DNA of 64,000 bases from Cellulomonas sp. NTE-D12 (GTDB taxonomy: Bacteria; Actinomycetota; Actinomycetes; Actinomycetales; Cellulomonadaceae), in the NCBI RefSeq assembly GCF_027923705.1, contig NZ_AP026442.1:806001-870000 (forward strand), given 5' to 3'. The stretch's first letter is position 1; the number at the start of each line of letters is the position of its first letter. The notes below the pieces were generated by a model, which had not been told where the DNA came from, ran no database searches, and worked only from the letters and a program-made list of their open reading frames with translations. The position numbers and the translations under genes are program-made. Shown in pieces: positions 17,673 through 26,931 of this stretch.

Positions 17673-18821
17673 TCAGTCGAGCACGCCCTCCAGGCCCTTC
17701 TCGTACGGGCGGATGTCGGCGGCCCGGCCCGCACCGACCTTCTTCACCCAGTGCGCGTCGGCCAGCACCGCGCGGCCCAGGCCGACCAGGTCGAGCTCGC
17801 CCCGCTCCAGCTCCTCGACCAGCGGCGCGAGGCTGAGGGTCTCCTGGCCCTCGGTCTCCGCTCCCATGAACGGCGCGGAGACGCCCACCGAGCCGAGGGC
17901 GATCACCGGCCGGCCGGTCAGCTCCTTGGTCCAGCCGGCGAGGGTGCGGCCCGACCCCTCGAAGGCGGGCAGCCAGTAGCGGCGGGTGGAGACGTGGAAC
18001 AGGTCGACGCCGGCTTCCGTCAGCGGGACCAGCACCTGTGCCAGCTCGTCGGGCGTCGTCGCGATGCTCGCGTCGTAGTGCCCGCCCTTCCACTGCGAGA
18101 AGCGGAAGCTGATCGGGTACCCGGGGCCGACGGCGTCACGGATGGCCGCCACCACCTCGGCGGCGAGGCGGACCCGGTTGGCGGCCGGGCCGCCGTAGGA
18201 GTCGGTGCGCTGGTTGGTCCGCTCCCACAGGAACTGGTCCAGCAGGTAGCCGTGGGCGCCGTGCACCTCGACGCCGTCGAACCCGACCGTCTTGGCGTCC
18301 GCGGCCGCGCGCGCGAACGCGTCGACGACGGCGGCGATGGTGGCGGTGCTGGCCGGTTCACCCACGGTGCGTCCGGCGGCGTCGATGCCCGACGGGCTCA
18401 CCACGGGGGCTGCCGGCACCGGGTCGCAGCCGGCCCGACGCGTCGCGCCGAGGTGCCACAGCTGGGGGAAGATGCGCGCGCCCTGCGCGTGCACGCCTTC
18501 GACGACGGCGCGCCACCCGGCCAGCGCACGCTCGCCGTACAGGTGCGGCACGCGGGACGAGCTGCCGGCCGACGGCTCGTCGACGTAGGTGCCCTCGGTC
18601 ACGATCAGGCCGAGCGACGCCGCGCGGCGGGCGTAGTACGCGGCGACGTCGGCGCCGGGCACGCCCTCGGGGGAGAACGCCCGGGTCATCGGCGCCATGA
18701 CGAAGCGGTTGCGCAGCGTCAGCCCGGGAACCGGCTCGACCGGGGTGAACAGGGGCCCGGGGTCGACGCCGTCCAGCAGGGTGCTGACCAGGGCGGACGG
18801 GTGGGACTGCAGCTGGGTCAC
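17673..18821 (-). CDS. Old Yellow Enzyme family NADH:flavin oxidoreductase
   Basis: 382-residue FMN-dependent TIM-barrel ene-reductase. Recognisable features: LRNRFVMAPMTRAFSPEGVP at the N-terminus, FPQLWHLGATRR, VHGAHGYLLDQFLWERTNQRTDSYGG (the HGAHGYLLxQFL active-site strand, with H and second-site N/H variation), FRFSQWK and GVDLFHVSTRRYW, then a C-terminal VGLGRAVLADAHWV. Reduces activated C=C bonds using NAD(P)H; physiological substrate unknown. GTG at 18821. Divergent from the epimerase gene, with 240 bases between them. Confidence 0.9.
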   Translation of the reverse strand: MTQLQSHPSALVSTLLDGVDPGPLFTPVEPVPGLTLRNRFVMAPMTRAFSPEGVPGADVAAYYARRAASLGLIVTEGTYVDEPSAGSSSRVPHLYGERALAGWRAVVEGVHAQGARIFPQLWHLGATRRAGCDPVPAAPVVSPSGIDAAGRTVGEPASTATIAAVVDAFARAAADAKTVGFDGVEVHGAHGYLLDQFLWERTNQRTDSYGGPAANRVRLAAEVVAAIRDAVGPGYPISFRFSQWKGGHYDASIATTPDELAQVLVPLTEAGVDLFHVSTRRYWLPAFEGSGRTLAGWTKELTGRPVIALGSVGVSAPFMGAETEGQETLSLAPLVEELERGELDLVGLGRAVLADAHWVKKVGAGRAADIRPYEKGLEGVLD

Positions 18822-19061
18822 GAGAGGTCCTTCGGACTCGAGAGGCGCCGGTGGGCCGGCGCGGGTCGTTCTGCCGCGGGCGCGGCCCGCGGATGGTGCT
18901 GGCTGGGCGACGCTAGTCCACGTCCGGGGCGGATCGGCCGCACGGTGCCGTCGCGGGGTGTGAGGTGCGTCTCAGCCACCACCCCGGCCGGGGCGGGGGA
19001 CGGGTCGCGGCCCAGCCGGCTGCCCGGGCGGACGTCGGTGGGCGGTGCTTGGATCGCTGCC

Positions 19062-19904
19062 GTGAGGATCACGGTGACAGGCGCATGGGGCAAGGCGGGT
19101 CGCGCGGTGGTGGCGGACCTGCTGGAGCACGGCTACGAGGTGGTGGCCACCGACCTGGCGGGGGTGGCGGGGGAGAACGAGGAGCTGGGCACCGACCTGG
19201 TGGTCGCCGACCTGACCGACTACGGCCAGGCGCTCGAGGTGCTCGCGGGTTCGGACGCCGTCGTCCACCTGGGCAACATCCCGGCACCGGGCCGCGCCAC
19301 CGGGCCGGAGACGCTCAACCGGAACACGGCGGCCAACTCCAACGTGTTCCTCGCGGCGGCCCGCCTCGGGCTGAGCAAGGTGGTGTGGGCCTCGAGCGAG
19401 ACGACGCTCGGCCTGCCGTTCGACGTCCCGCCGCGTTACGCACCGGTCGACGAGGCGCACTTCCCCGTACCGACCAGCACGTATGCCCTGTCGAAGGTGC
19501 TCGGTGAGCAGACCGCCGAGCACGTGGCGGCGTGGTCGGGCATCCCCTTCGTCGGGCTGCGGCTGTCCAACATCCACCGTCCGGAGGACTACGCGCGGGT
19601 GCCGGGGTACTGGAGCGACCTCGGCTCCCGCCGCTGGAACCTGTGGGGCTACGTGGACGTGCGGGACGTCGCCGCCGCCTGCCGGCTGGGCATCGAGCGG
19701 CCGACCACCGGATCGCAGAACGTGATCATCGCGGCGGCCGACACGATCATGAACACGCCCTCGGCGGAGCTGATGGCGGCCGTGTTCCCCGAGGTGCCGC
19801 TGACCCGGCCGCTGGAGGGGTTCGAGACGCTCCTGGCGATCGACGCCGCCCGTGACCTGCTCGGCTACGCCCCCGCGCACTCGTGGCGCCACCACGTGGG
19901 CTGA
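19062..19904 (+). CDS. NAD-dependent epimerase/dehydratase family protein
   Basis: 280 residues of the extended short-chain dehydrogenase class. N-terminal dinucleotide motif TGAWGKAGRAVV (GxxGxxG variant), DLAGV after the second strand for adenosine ribose, catalytic YALSK with the Tyr and Lys four apart, and SSETT as the catalytic serine strand. YVDVRDVAAACRLG and the substrate loop are typical of sugar-nucleotide epimerase relatives, though the real substrate is unknown. GTG at 19062 is chosen because the fold starts there; TTGGAT lies seven bases upstream as a weak -10. Convergent with the rhomboid-like gene. Confidence 0.85.
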   Translation: MRITVTGAWGKAGRAVVADLLEHGYEVVATDLAGVAGENEELGTDLVVADLTDYGQALEVLAGSDAVVHLGNIPAPGRATGPETLNRNTAANSNVFLAAARLGLSKVVWASSETTLGLPFDVPPRYAPVDEAHFPVPTSTYALSKVLGEQTAEHVAAWSGIPFVGLRLSNIHRPEDYARVPGYWSDLGSRRWNLWGYVDVRDVAAACRLGIERPTTGSQNVIIAAADTIMNTPSAELMAAVFPEVPLTRPLEGFETLLAIDAARDLLGYAPAHSWRHHVG

Positions 19905-19912
19905 CGGGTCGG

Positions 19913-20668
19913 TCAGTCGGTCGGGCTGCCCGCCGGGACGGCGTCCTCGAGCACCAGCCGCTCGTCGACCAGCGAGTCGGCCACCAGCTCGTCGAGCGGC
20001 GGCTCCGCCTCGGCCGTCGGGTCCACCGCCGCCGGGGCGAGCCGGTAGGCGGCCAGGCCGGTCAGCAGCGCCACCAGGTGCCCGAGGTCGGTGAACGTCA
20101 CGGGCGGGTGCCCCGGCGCCCAGAACGGGAACGTGAAGTCGGCCAGCGCCACGGTGACGTAGAGCGCCTGCCAGCGCGGCGGGAACCGGTGCGCCAGGAT
20201 CCCGAGGGCCCCGGCCATCGCGTAGCTGACGCCGTAGTCGAGCACCACCTCGGCGCTGGCCGGCGCCAGCCCGTGCGCCACCTGAATCGCCACCACGCCC
20301 TGGCTGATCAGCGTTCCGACCACGTGGGCGCCGAACAGCACGGCGAACCAGCGAACGGTGCCCAGCCACCGCTCGACCGTCCAGCTGACGCTCCCCAGCA
20401 CCAGCAGCAGCCACCACACCGCGTGGCCGTCCCACAGCGCGGAGTCGACCAGCACGCGCACGGGCTGGTGCGACAGGTTGGTCAGGTTGGTCGAGGCGGC
20501 CAGCAGCCGGTCGCCGAGCTGCTGGTCGCTCAGCTCCTCGCCGAGCACGCCGGTGACCACCAGGGCCGTGAGCCACAGCAGGGTCCCGGGCACGCGGAGC
20601 AGACCGCCGAGCACGGTGGCGACGGTCGGCGGCCGAGCGGCGAGCCGAGCCCGCAGGGAGCTCAGCAC
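19913..20668 (-). CDS. Rhomboid-like membrane protein
   Basis: 251 residues, six predicted membrane segments. The pattern of a rhomboid is visible: WTVERWLGTVRWFAVLFGAHVVGTLISQG, then LDYGVSYAMAGALG at the place of the GxSG catalytic strand, and TDLGHLVALLTGLAAY at the place of the catalytic His helix. Ser and His are therefore both present, but the GxSG context is GVSY, so protease activity is uncertain; many actinobacterial members are annotated only as rhomboid-like. GTG start at 20668 overlaps the stop of the upstream TetR gene by seven bases, giving a TetR-rhomboid operon divergent from the MMPL gene. Confidence 0.7.
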   Translation of the reverse strand: MLSSLRARLAARPPTVATVLGGLLRVPGTLLWLTALVVTGVLGEELSDQQLGDRLLAASTNLTNLSHQPVRVLVDSALWDGHAVWWLLLVLGSVSWTVERWLGTVRWFAVLFGAHVVGTLISQGVVAIQVAHGLAPASAEVVLDYGVSYAMAGALGILAHRFPPRWQALYVTVALADFTFPFWAPGHPPVTFTDLGHLVALLTGLAAYRLAPAAVDPTAEAEPPLDELVADSLVDERLVLEDAVPAGSPTD

Positions 20669-21402
20669 GTCGCGTCGGCGCGCACGGGGACGTCCGTCGC
20701 AGCCGGGTGCAGGTCGGTTCGGCGGCCGGGACCGCCGTCGGGAGCGGCCACCGGCCGCGTCAGCACGAGCACCAGCCGCACCATCGTGTCGCGCGCCTCC
20801 GGCTCCTCGTGCAGGGAACGGCCTGCGCGGATCGCTCGCTGCAGCATGTCCTGGTAGAGGTCGCCCAGCAGCCGGACGGCCACCCCGTCGGGCAGGACGA
20901 ACCGCCGACCGGCCAGGTCGAGCGCGCGCCCGACGATCGCGAGGAGCGAGGTCTCGAACGCCTCCTCGTGCGCGGCGAACGCCCCGGCGACCTCAGGGTC
21001 GCGCAGCGACATCAGCCTGAACTCGTGGTCGATCAGGCACCAGGTCCGGTCGTCCAGCGGACCGGTGAAGAAGTCCAGCATCAGGTCGCCCAGACCGGCC
21101 TCGTCGATCGGGCCCGTCACCGCCTCGAGCCGCGGCCGGAGCCGGTCGACCTTCAGGGCGAGTGCGGCGAGCTGCAGGCTGTGCTGGCGCTCCATCAGGG
21201 CGGCGAACAGCTCCTCCTTCGTCGTGAAGTTGGAGTAGAAGGCGCCGCGCGTGAACCCTGCACGCTCGCAGACCTCCTCGACGGTGCTGGCGTGCACACC
21301 CTGCTCGGCGAACACCTCGTAGGCAGCGTCGAGCAGCCGGTCGCGCGTGCGCTGCCGGCGGGGGGTCAGCAGGACGTCGGCGGGGGTCGAGATGAGGGTC
21401 AC
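20662..21402 (-). CDS. TetR family regulator, divergent from MMPL transporter
   Basis: 246 residues from GTG 21402. HTH about residues 30-50 after the typical RQRTRDRLLDAAYEVFAEQGVHASTVEEVCERAGFTRGAFYSNFTTKEELF. The reading frame remains open upstream to 21483, but that part crosses the palindromic operator and has no similarity to the family. C-terminal helical ligand domain of ordinary length. Stop overlaps the rhomboid-like gene. The 31-base palindrome at 21439-21469 lies between this gene and the divergent MMPL gene, so it very likely represses both. Ligand unknown. Confidence 0.87.
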   Translation of the reverse strand: MTLISTPADVLLTPRRQRTRDRLLDAAYEVFAEQGVHASTVEEVCERAGFTRGAFYSNFTTKEELFAALMERQHSLQLAALALKVDRLRPRLEAVTGPIDEAGLGDLMLDFFTGPLDDRTWCLIDHEFRLMSLRDPEVAGAFAAHEEAFETSLLAIVGRALDLAGRRFVLPDGVAVRLLGDLYQDMLQRAIRAGRSLHEEPEARDTMVRLVLVLTRPVAAPDGGPGRRTDLHPAATDVPVRADATC

Positions 21403-21438
21403 CTCCAGCGGGCGTTTGGCGTGGAGCCAGTCTATCCA

Positions 21439-21469
21439 ATACGTTGATGTATCGGATACATCGGCGTAT
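21439..21469. promoter_or_regulatory. TetR operator between tetR and MMPL genes
   Basis: 31-base imperfect palindrome; left arm ATACGTTGATGTAT and right arm reverse complement ATACGCCGATGTAT differ at two positions around a CGG centre. A -35-like TTGATG (21444-21449) and, 17 bases later, TATCGA (21467-21472) place the forward promoter inside the operator. Local AT content is strikingly high for this chromosome. Confidence 0.7.
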
Positions 21470-21502
21470 CGATCCCTGCTCACCCGCCACCCAGGAGCCG
21501 TC

Positions 21503-24448
21503 GTGTCCTCGTTGCTCTACCGGCTCGGCCGCTGGTCGTTCGGCGCCCGCGTGCGCGTGGTCCTGGCCTGGCTCGCGATCCTCCTGCTGGCCCTGGGCGG
21601 CGCGAAGCTGCTGTCGAAGGGCACCGACAACACCTTCTCCATCCCGGGTACCGAGTCCGGCACCGCGATGGACGCGCTGAAGCACACGTTCCCGCAGGTC
21701 AGCGGCTCAACGGCGCGACTCGTGGTCGTCGCGCCGCCCGGCATGACGGTGCGGGACGACGCCGTGCGCAAGCCGGTCGAGGACGCGGTGACCACGCTCA
21801 AGACCATCAGCCAGGTCTCCGCCGTCAGCGACCCGTTCGGCACCCAGGTGACCGGCGGCGTGTCCGACGACGGGTCCGCCGCGGTGGTCACCGTGCAGAT
21901 GGACGGCCAGAGCATCACCATCACGGACGCCACCCGCTCGGCGTTGATCGCCGAGGAGAGCGCGCTGCGCGCAGCACTGCCGGCCGGCTCGACGGCCGAG
22001 CTCGGCGGCGACATCTTCTCGGTGCGGCTGCCCACCGTCAGCTCGACAGAGGCGCTCGGCGTGCTGGTCGCGCTCGGCGTGCTGGTGGTGACCTTCGGCT
22101 CGTTCCTCGCCGCCGGCATGCCGCTGGTGACGGCGCTGCTGGGCGTCGGCATCTCCACGCTGGGCATCTCGATCGCGACGCGGTTCGCGACCATCTCCTC
22201 GACCACCCCGATGCTGGCGCTGATGCTCGGACTGGCCGTCGGCATCGACTACGCGCTGTTCATCGTGTCCCGGCACCAGTCGCAGCTGCGCGCCGGCATC
22301 GAGGCGCGCGAGTCGGTGGCGCGAGCGTTGGCCACAGCCGGGTCCGCCGTCGTGTTCGCCGGGCTGACGGTGATGATCGCGCTGGTGGGGCTCGCCGTGG
22401 CCGGCATCCCGTTCCTCACCGTGATGGGGGTGGCGGCCGCCGTCGCCGTGGGGCTCGCGGTGCTGATCGCGCTGACGCTGACGCCGGCGCTGCTCGGCTT
22501 CGCCGGCGACCGGGTGCGGCCCGGGTACCGACGGGAGCGGCGTGCCGCGCGGCGCGCGGCCAGGGCCGGCGCGACGGCGGGCGCGCCGGCGACGGAAGGG
22601 GCGACCAGCCACGGGACGACGGCCGACCGGACGACGACGGACGGCGCGGCCGCCGACCGGAGCACGGTGGCCCCTGCGGCCGCGCCCGGCCGGGCCGCCC
22701 ACGCCGCGGCCCCCGAGCAGTCGGTCGCCGGCGAGCAGCCCGTCGCCACCGCGCACCTGGCCGGCGAGCAGGTGCACCAGAACCGCTTCTTCCTCGGCTG
22801 GGTGCGGGCCGTCACCCGCTTCCCGATCGTCACCATCCTGCTGGTCGTCATCGGCCTGGGTGCCGTCGCGCTGCCCGCCCTGGACCTGCGGCTGGCCCTG
22901 CCGGACGCCGGCACGCAGCCGAAGGACTCCCGCGGCCGGATCACCTACGACCTGCTTGCGGAGCACTTCGGTCCCGGCTACAACGGCCCGCTGATCGTGA
23001 CGGGCACCATCGTCGGGTCCACGGACCCGCTGGGCCTGATGGCGAACCTGAAGAAGGAGATCGAGGCGCTGCCGGGCGTGGCCTCCGTCCCGCTCGCGAC
23101 GCCCAACCAGGACGCGACCACGGGGATCGTCCAGGTGGTCCCCACCGGCGGGCCGGACTCGCAGGCGACCAAGGACCTGGTCGCGGCGATCCGCGCCAAG
23201 CACGACTACTTCCGCAGCACGTACGGCGTGGACCTGTCCGTCACCGGGGTCACCGCGGTGCAGATCGACATCTCCGACCGGCTGGGCCGGGCCCTGCTGC
23301 CGTTCGGCCTCCTGGTGGTCGGCCTCTCGTTCGTGCTGCTCACCATGGTGTTCCGGTCGCTGTGGGTGCCGCTGAAGGCGACGGCGGGGTACCTGCTCTC
23401 CGTGGTGGCCGCGTTCGGCGTGGTCGCGATGGTGTTCGAGAAGGGCTGGGGCGCCAGCCTGCTGGGCCTGGACCGGACGATGCCGGTGATCAGCTTCATG
23501 CCGATCGTGCTGATGGGCGTGCTGTTCGGCCTGGCGATGGACTACGAGGTGTTCCTCGTCTCCCGGATGCGGGAGGACTACGTGCACGGCGGGGACGCGC
23601 GCGCCGCGGTGCGCAGCGGGTTCACCGCCTCGGCCGTGGTGGTCACCGCCGCCGCGACCATCATGTTCTCGGTGTTCGCCGCCTTCGTCCCCGAAGGTGA
23701 CGTCAACATCAAGCCGATCGCGCTGGGCCTGGCGGCCGGGGTGTTCGTGGACGCCTTCGTCGTCCGCATGACCCTCGTTCCCGCGGTGCTCCAGCTGCTC
23801 GGCGACCGGGCCTGGCACATGCCGCGCTGGCTCGACCGGGTGCTGCCGAGCTTCGACGTCGAGGGCGAGGGGCTCGCCTCCGAGCTCGCGCTGGCCCAGT
23901 GGCCGGAGCCGGGTGCCGACGACGCGGTGGCGGCCGCCGGGCTGCGGCTGGACCGGCCGGACGGGTGGCCGCTGTACGACGGCGTCTCCGTCCGGCTCGC
24001 CACCGGCGGTGCGCTCGTCGTCGCCGGACCGCACCGCAGCGGCCGCACCGCCTTGCTGCTCACCATCGCCGGCCGCGCGCACGCCGACGCGGGGACGCTC
24101 AAGGTGGCCGGTCTGGTCGCACCGGTGCGGGCCCGGGACATCCGTCGCGCCGTCGCGTTCGCCCGGCTGGCGCGAGCGACCGACCCGGTGGACGAGCTGC
24201 GCCAGGCGTTCGCGGCCCGCACGCCCGTCGTCGCGATCGACGACCTCGACGCCGTCGGCGACCCGGTGCTCCGCAGGGCGGTGCACGACGAGCTCGCGTT
24301 CGAGCTGCGCACGGCCGCCGGGGAGGGTCGCCCGCTGTCCCTGGTCGTCAGCGCGCAGACGGTCGACGCCGTCGGCGGGCTGCTGCCGATGCCGCCCACC
24401 GCCACGGTCACGCTGGCCGCCGCCCCCGAGCTTGCGAAGGTGCTCTGA
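21503..24448 (+). CDS. MMPL/RND transporter fused to degenerate ABC-type ATPase domain
   Basis: 981 residues. Residues 1-780 are an MMPL exporter: two halves of six membrane segments, each with the proton-relay style GIDYALFIVSRHQ and AMDYEVFLVSRMRE motifs, plus two outer porter loops; a Thr/Ala-rich 85-residue cytoplasmic linker (about 345-425) joins the halves. Residues 800-981 are extra: LYDGVSVRLATGGALVVAGPHRSGRTALLLTIAGR (Walker A with Arg in place of Lys, near 842) and TPVVAIDDLDAV (Walker B-like), then LSLVVSAQTVD; no ABC signature is seen. GTG 21503 has CAGGAG six bases upstream. Followed two bases later by a YhgE/Pip gene. Substrate possibly a lipid or drug. Confidence 0.87.
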   Translation: MSSLLYRLGRWSFGARVRVVLAWLAILLLALGGAKLLSKGTDNTFSIPGTESGTAMDALKHTFPQVSGSTARLVVVAPPGMTVRDDAVRKPVEDAVTTLKTISQVSAVSDPFGTQVTGGVSDDGSAAVVTVQMDGQSITITDATRSALIAEESALRAALPAGSTAELGGDIFSVRLPTVSSTEALGVLVALGVLVVTFGSFLAAGMPLVTALLGVGISTLGISIATRFATISSTTPMLALMLGLAVGIDYALFIVSRHQSQLRAGIEARESVARALATAGSAVVFAGLTVMIALVGLAVAGIPFLTVMGVAAAVAVGLAVLIALTLTPALLGFAGDRVRPGYRRERRAARRAARAGATAGAPATEGATSHGTTADRTTTDGAAADRSTVAPAAAPGRAAHAAAPEQSVAGEQPVATAHLAGEQVHQNRFFLGWVRAVTRFPIVTILLVVIGLGAVALPALDLRLALPDAGTQPKDSRGRITYDLLAEHFGPGYNGPLIVTGTIVGSTDPLGLMANLKKEIEALPGVASVPLATPNQDATTGIVQVVPTGGPDSQATKDLVAAIRAKHDYFRSTYGVDLSVTGVTAVQIDISDRLGRALLPFGLLVVGLSFVLLTMVFRSLWVPLKATAGYLLSVVAAFGVVAMVFEKGWGASLLGLDRTMPVISFMPIVLMGVLFGLAMDYEVFLVSRMREDYVHGGDARAAVRSGFTASAVVVTAAATIMFSVFAAFVPEGDVNIKPIALGLAAGVFVDAFVVRMTLVPAVLQLLGDRAWHMPRWLDRVLPSFDVEGEGLASELALAQWPEPGADDAVAAAGLRLDRPDGWPLYDGVSVRLATGGALVVAGPHRSGRTALLLTIAGRAHADAGTLKVAGLVAPVRARDIRRAVAFARLARATDPVDELRQAFAARTPVVAIDDLDAVGDPVLRRAVHDELAFELRTAAGEGRPLSLVVSAQTVDAVGGLLPMPPTATVTLAAAPELAKVL

Positions 24449-24449
24449 G

Positions 24450-26837
24450 ATGTCGAACCCCCTCGACGCCCTGCTGCGGCCGGAACGTGCCCGGACCAGC
24501 GGCCGCGCCACCTGGTTCACCGTGCTCGGCCTGGTGCTGGTGCCGCTGACGATCGGCGGGCTGCTGACCTGGGCGCTGTGGCAGCCCACCCAGCGGCTCA
24601 ACCGGGTGCAGGCCGCGGTGGTGAACCTCGACACGCCCGTGACGATCAAGGGTCAGACGGTGCCGCTCGGCCGGCAGCTCGCCGCGGGGCTCGTCACGTC
24701 CGACGGGGCGTCGAGCCCCGCGCCGGGCGCCACCGGGACGCCGTCGCCGGCCGCCACCGCGAACCCGACGCCGAGCGCCTCCGCCACGCCGGGCGCCGTG
24801 GTCAGGAACGTCTCCGGCTCCGACTCGTCGGGCAACTTCACGTGGGTGGTCACCAACGCCGACGACGCCGCCGCCGGGCTCGCCGACGGCCGGTTCGCCA
24901 CCGTGGTCACCATCCCGTCGAACTTCTCCGCGGCCGCCACGTCGACCGCCGACGCCGCCCACGCTGTGCGCGCCACCATCGACGTCAAGGTCTCCGACCG
25001 GTCCAAGATCGCCGACTCGGCCGTCGCGCAGGCGGTGACCAGCACCGCGGTGCGGGTCCTCGGCCAGCAGCTGACCACGGCGTACCTGCAGAACGTGCTG
25101 GTCGGGTTCAGCACGCTGCACGACAAGCTCGGCGAGGCGTCCGACGGTGCCACCAAGCTGGCGACGGGTGCGCAGAGCCTGTCCACCGGCGCGCAGCAGC
25201 TGGCGTCCGGCGCCGGCCAGGTGGGCACCGGGGCACAGTCGCTCGCCTCCGGGACGGCGCAGCTGGCGACGGGGATCGGCGCGCTGCAGACCGGTGCGGG
25301 CTCGCTGTCCGGCGGTGCCACCTCGCTGGCGTCGGGTGTGCGGCAGGTGTCGGGCGGGGCGTCGTCGCTGGCGTCCGGGCTGGACCAGCTCGCGGCGCAG
25401 ACGTCGTCCGCCGCGGCGACCGCCAAGGAGGCCGTGCCGGGTGCTCAGGCGTTCGCGTCGGGGCTGCAGCAGCTGTCCGACGGGGTGAACGGGCCGACCG
25501 GGCTCGCGGCCGGGGCGTCGTCGCTGTCGACCGGGGCAGCGGGCCTCCAGTCGGGCTTCTCCGGGTTCCTGACCCAGCTCAGCGGTTGGGCGTCGACGTG
25601 CGCGAGCAGCACCGACCCGGTCGCCCGGGCCACGGCGTGCCAGACGCTGCAGGGTGCGATCGCCGCCCAGCAGAGCACGACGCCGCCGGCGACCGGCCAG
25701 CAGCCGTCCCTGACGTACTCGATCGGTGCTCTCGCGCAAGGGGCGGCGGGACTCGACGCTGCCCTCAACACCGGGGTCGGCGGCCAGCCCGCCCTGAAGA
25801 CCAGCGTCCAGCAGCTGGCCGCGGGCGGCACGCAGCTCGCGGACGGTGCGGGGGCGTCCGCCAGCGGTCTGCAGACGATCGCCGGCTACCTCCAGCAGTC
25901 CGCGTCTGGCGCCCACCAGCTCGCATCGGGTGCCGCGCAGGCCGCGTCGGGTGCGTCGTCCCTGGCCAGCGGTGCGTCCCAGCTCTCCGCCGGTGCGGGC
26001 AAGGCCGCGGGGGCCGCCGGCCAGGTGTCGTCGGGCGCGAGCGCGCTCGCCTCGGGGGCGCAGCAGGTGTCCTCGGGTGCGGGACAGCTGGGCTCGGGTG
26101 CCGGCAGCCTCGGCACCGGCGCCAGCAGCCTCGCAACGGGCCTCGGGCAGGCGGCGTCGCAGCTGCCCACGCAGACGAGCGACCAGGCCAAGGCGCTGGC
26201 CGACGTCGTGGCCGACCCGGTGTCGACCACCGGCGCCAGCACCGAGCTGTTCGGCTCGAGCATCGTCCCGTTCCTCCTGGCGGTGGCCCTGTGGCTCGGC
26301 GGGCTCGCCACGTTCCTGGTGCTCGGCGCCTGGCCGGCGCGGGCGCTGGGCTCCACCCGCTCGTCGCTGGCGCTGGCGCTGCGCGCCTTCGCGCCGGGTG
26401 CGCTGATCGGCGTGGTGCAGGGCGTCCTGCTGACCGTCGCGATGGCCGGTGCGCTGCACCTGTCGCCCGGCCGGTGGGTCGCGCTCGGCGGCACAGCCGC
26501 GCTGGCCGGTGTCGCGTTCGCCGCGGTGAACCAGGGGCTGGTGGCGCTGCTGCGCGGCGTGGGCCGGTTCGCCTCGGTGGTGATCGCGGTGGTCGCGCTG
26601 GCCACCGTCGTGGTGTCCACCGTGCCGGCCGTGCTCGAGTCGCTGTTCGGGCTGCTGCCGCCGGCACCGGCGCTCTCGGCGATGCAGGCCGTGACCACCG
26701 GGTCGGGCAGCATCGCGGGACCCGTCGCGCTGCTGGTCGTGTGGACGGTGGTCGGCATCGGCCTGACGGTGTCCGCGATCGCGCGGCACCGTGTGGTGCC
26801 CGCCGGTCAGCTGGCGCGCTGGGCACGCGCCGCCTGA
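24450..26837 (+). CDS. YhgE/Pip family membrane protein with coiled repeat
   Basis: 795 residues. N-terminal membrane segment (about 22-44), then an outer domain with TWVVTNADDAAAGLADGRFATVVTIPSNFSAAATS, the YhgE/Pip signature region. Residues about 235-620 consist of heptad-like repeats of the form ASGAxxLxxGA and STGAxxLxxG, predicted to form a long helical hairpin. The C-terminal 180 residues hold about five membrane helices as in ABC-2-type permeases. Relatives include Lactococcus phage receptor Pip and T7SS-linked YhgE. The ATG lies one base beyond the MMPL stop, so the two are one transcript. It may work with the ATPase domain fused to the MMPL protein. Export role is inference. Confidence 0.88.
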   Translation: MSNPLDALLRPERARTSGRATWFTVLGLVLVPLTIGGLLTWALWQPTQRLNRVQAAVVNLDTPVTIKGQTVPLGRQLAAGLVTSDGASSPAPGATGTPSPAATANPTPSASATPGAVVRNVSGSDSSGNFTWVVTNADDAAAGLADGRFATVVTIPSNFSAAATSTADAAHAVRATIDVKVSDRSKIADSAVAQAVTSTAVRVLGQQLTTAYLQNVLVGFSTLHDKLGEASDGATKLATGAQSLSTGAQQLASGAGQVGTGAQSLASGTAQLATGIGALQTGAGSLSGGATSLASGVRQVSGGASSLASGLDQLAAQTSSAAATAKEAVPGAQAFASGLQQLSDGVNGPTGLAAGASSLSTGAAGLQSGFSGFLTQLSGWASTCASSTDPVARATACQTLQGAIAAQQSTTPPATGQQPSLTYSIGALAQGAAGLDAALNTGVGGQPALKTSVQQLAAGGTQLADGAGASASGLQTIAGYLQQSASGAHQLASGAAQAASGASSLASGASQLSAGAGKAAGAAGQVSSGASALASGAQQVSSGAGQLGSGAGSLGTGASSLATGLGQAASQLPTQTSDQAKALADVVADPVSTTGASTELFGSSIVPFLLAVALWLGGLATFLVLGAWPARALGSTRSSLALALRAFAPGALIGVVQGVLLTVAMAGALHLSPGRWVALGGTAALAGVAFAAVNQGLVALLRGVGRFASVVIAVVALATVVVSTVPAVLESLFGLLPPAPALSAMQAVTTGSGSIAGPVALLVVWTVVGIGLTVSAIARHRVVPAGQLARWARAA

Positions 26838-26931
26838 GCACACCGTCGGGCTCGCCGGGCGCGTCGACCCGGGGGCCGACGCCCCGCACGCTCAGCCGCG
26901 CGGAGGCGCCGCGTCTCCTCGAGCGGCCGGC

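Noticed and set aside
24408..26843. An 811-codon open frame antisense to the YhgE/Pip gene
   Set aside because: Repeat-rich shadow of the Ala/Ser/Gly repeats; Arg-rich composition, no domain, no promoter or ribosome site.
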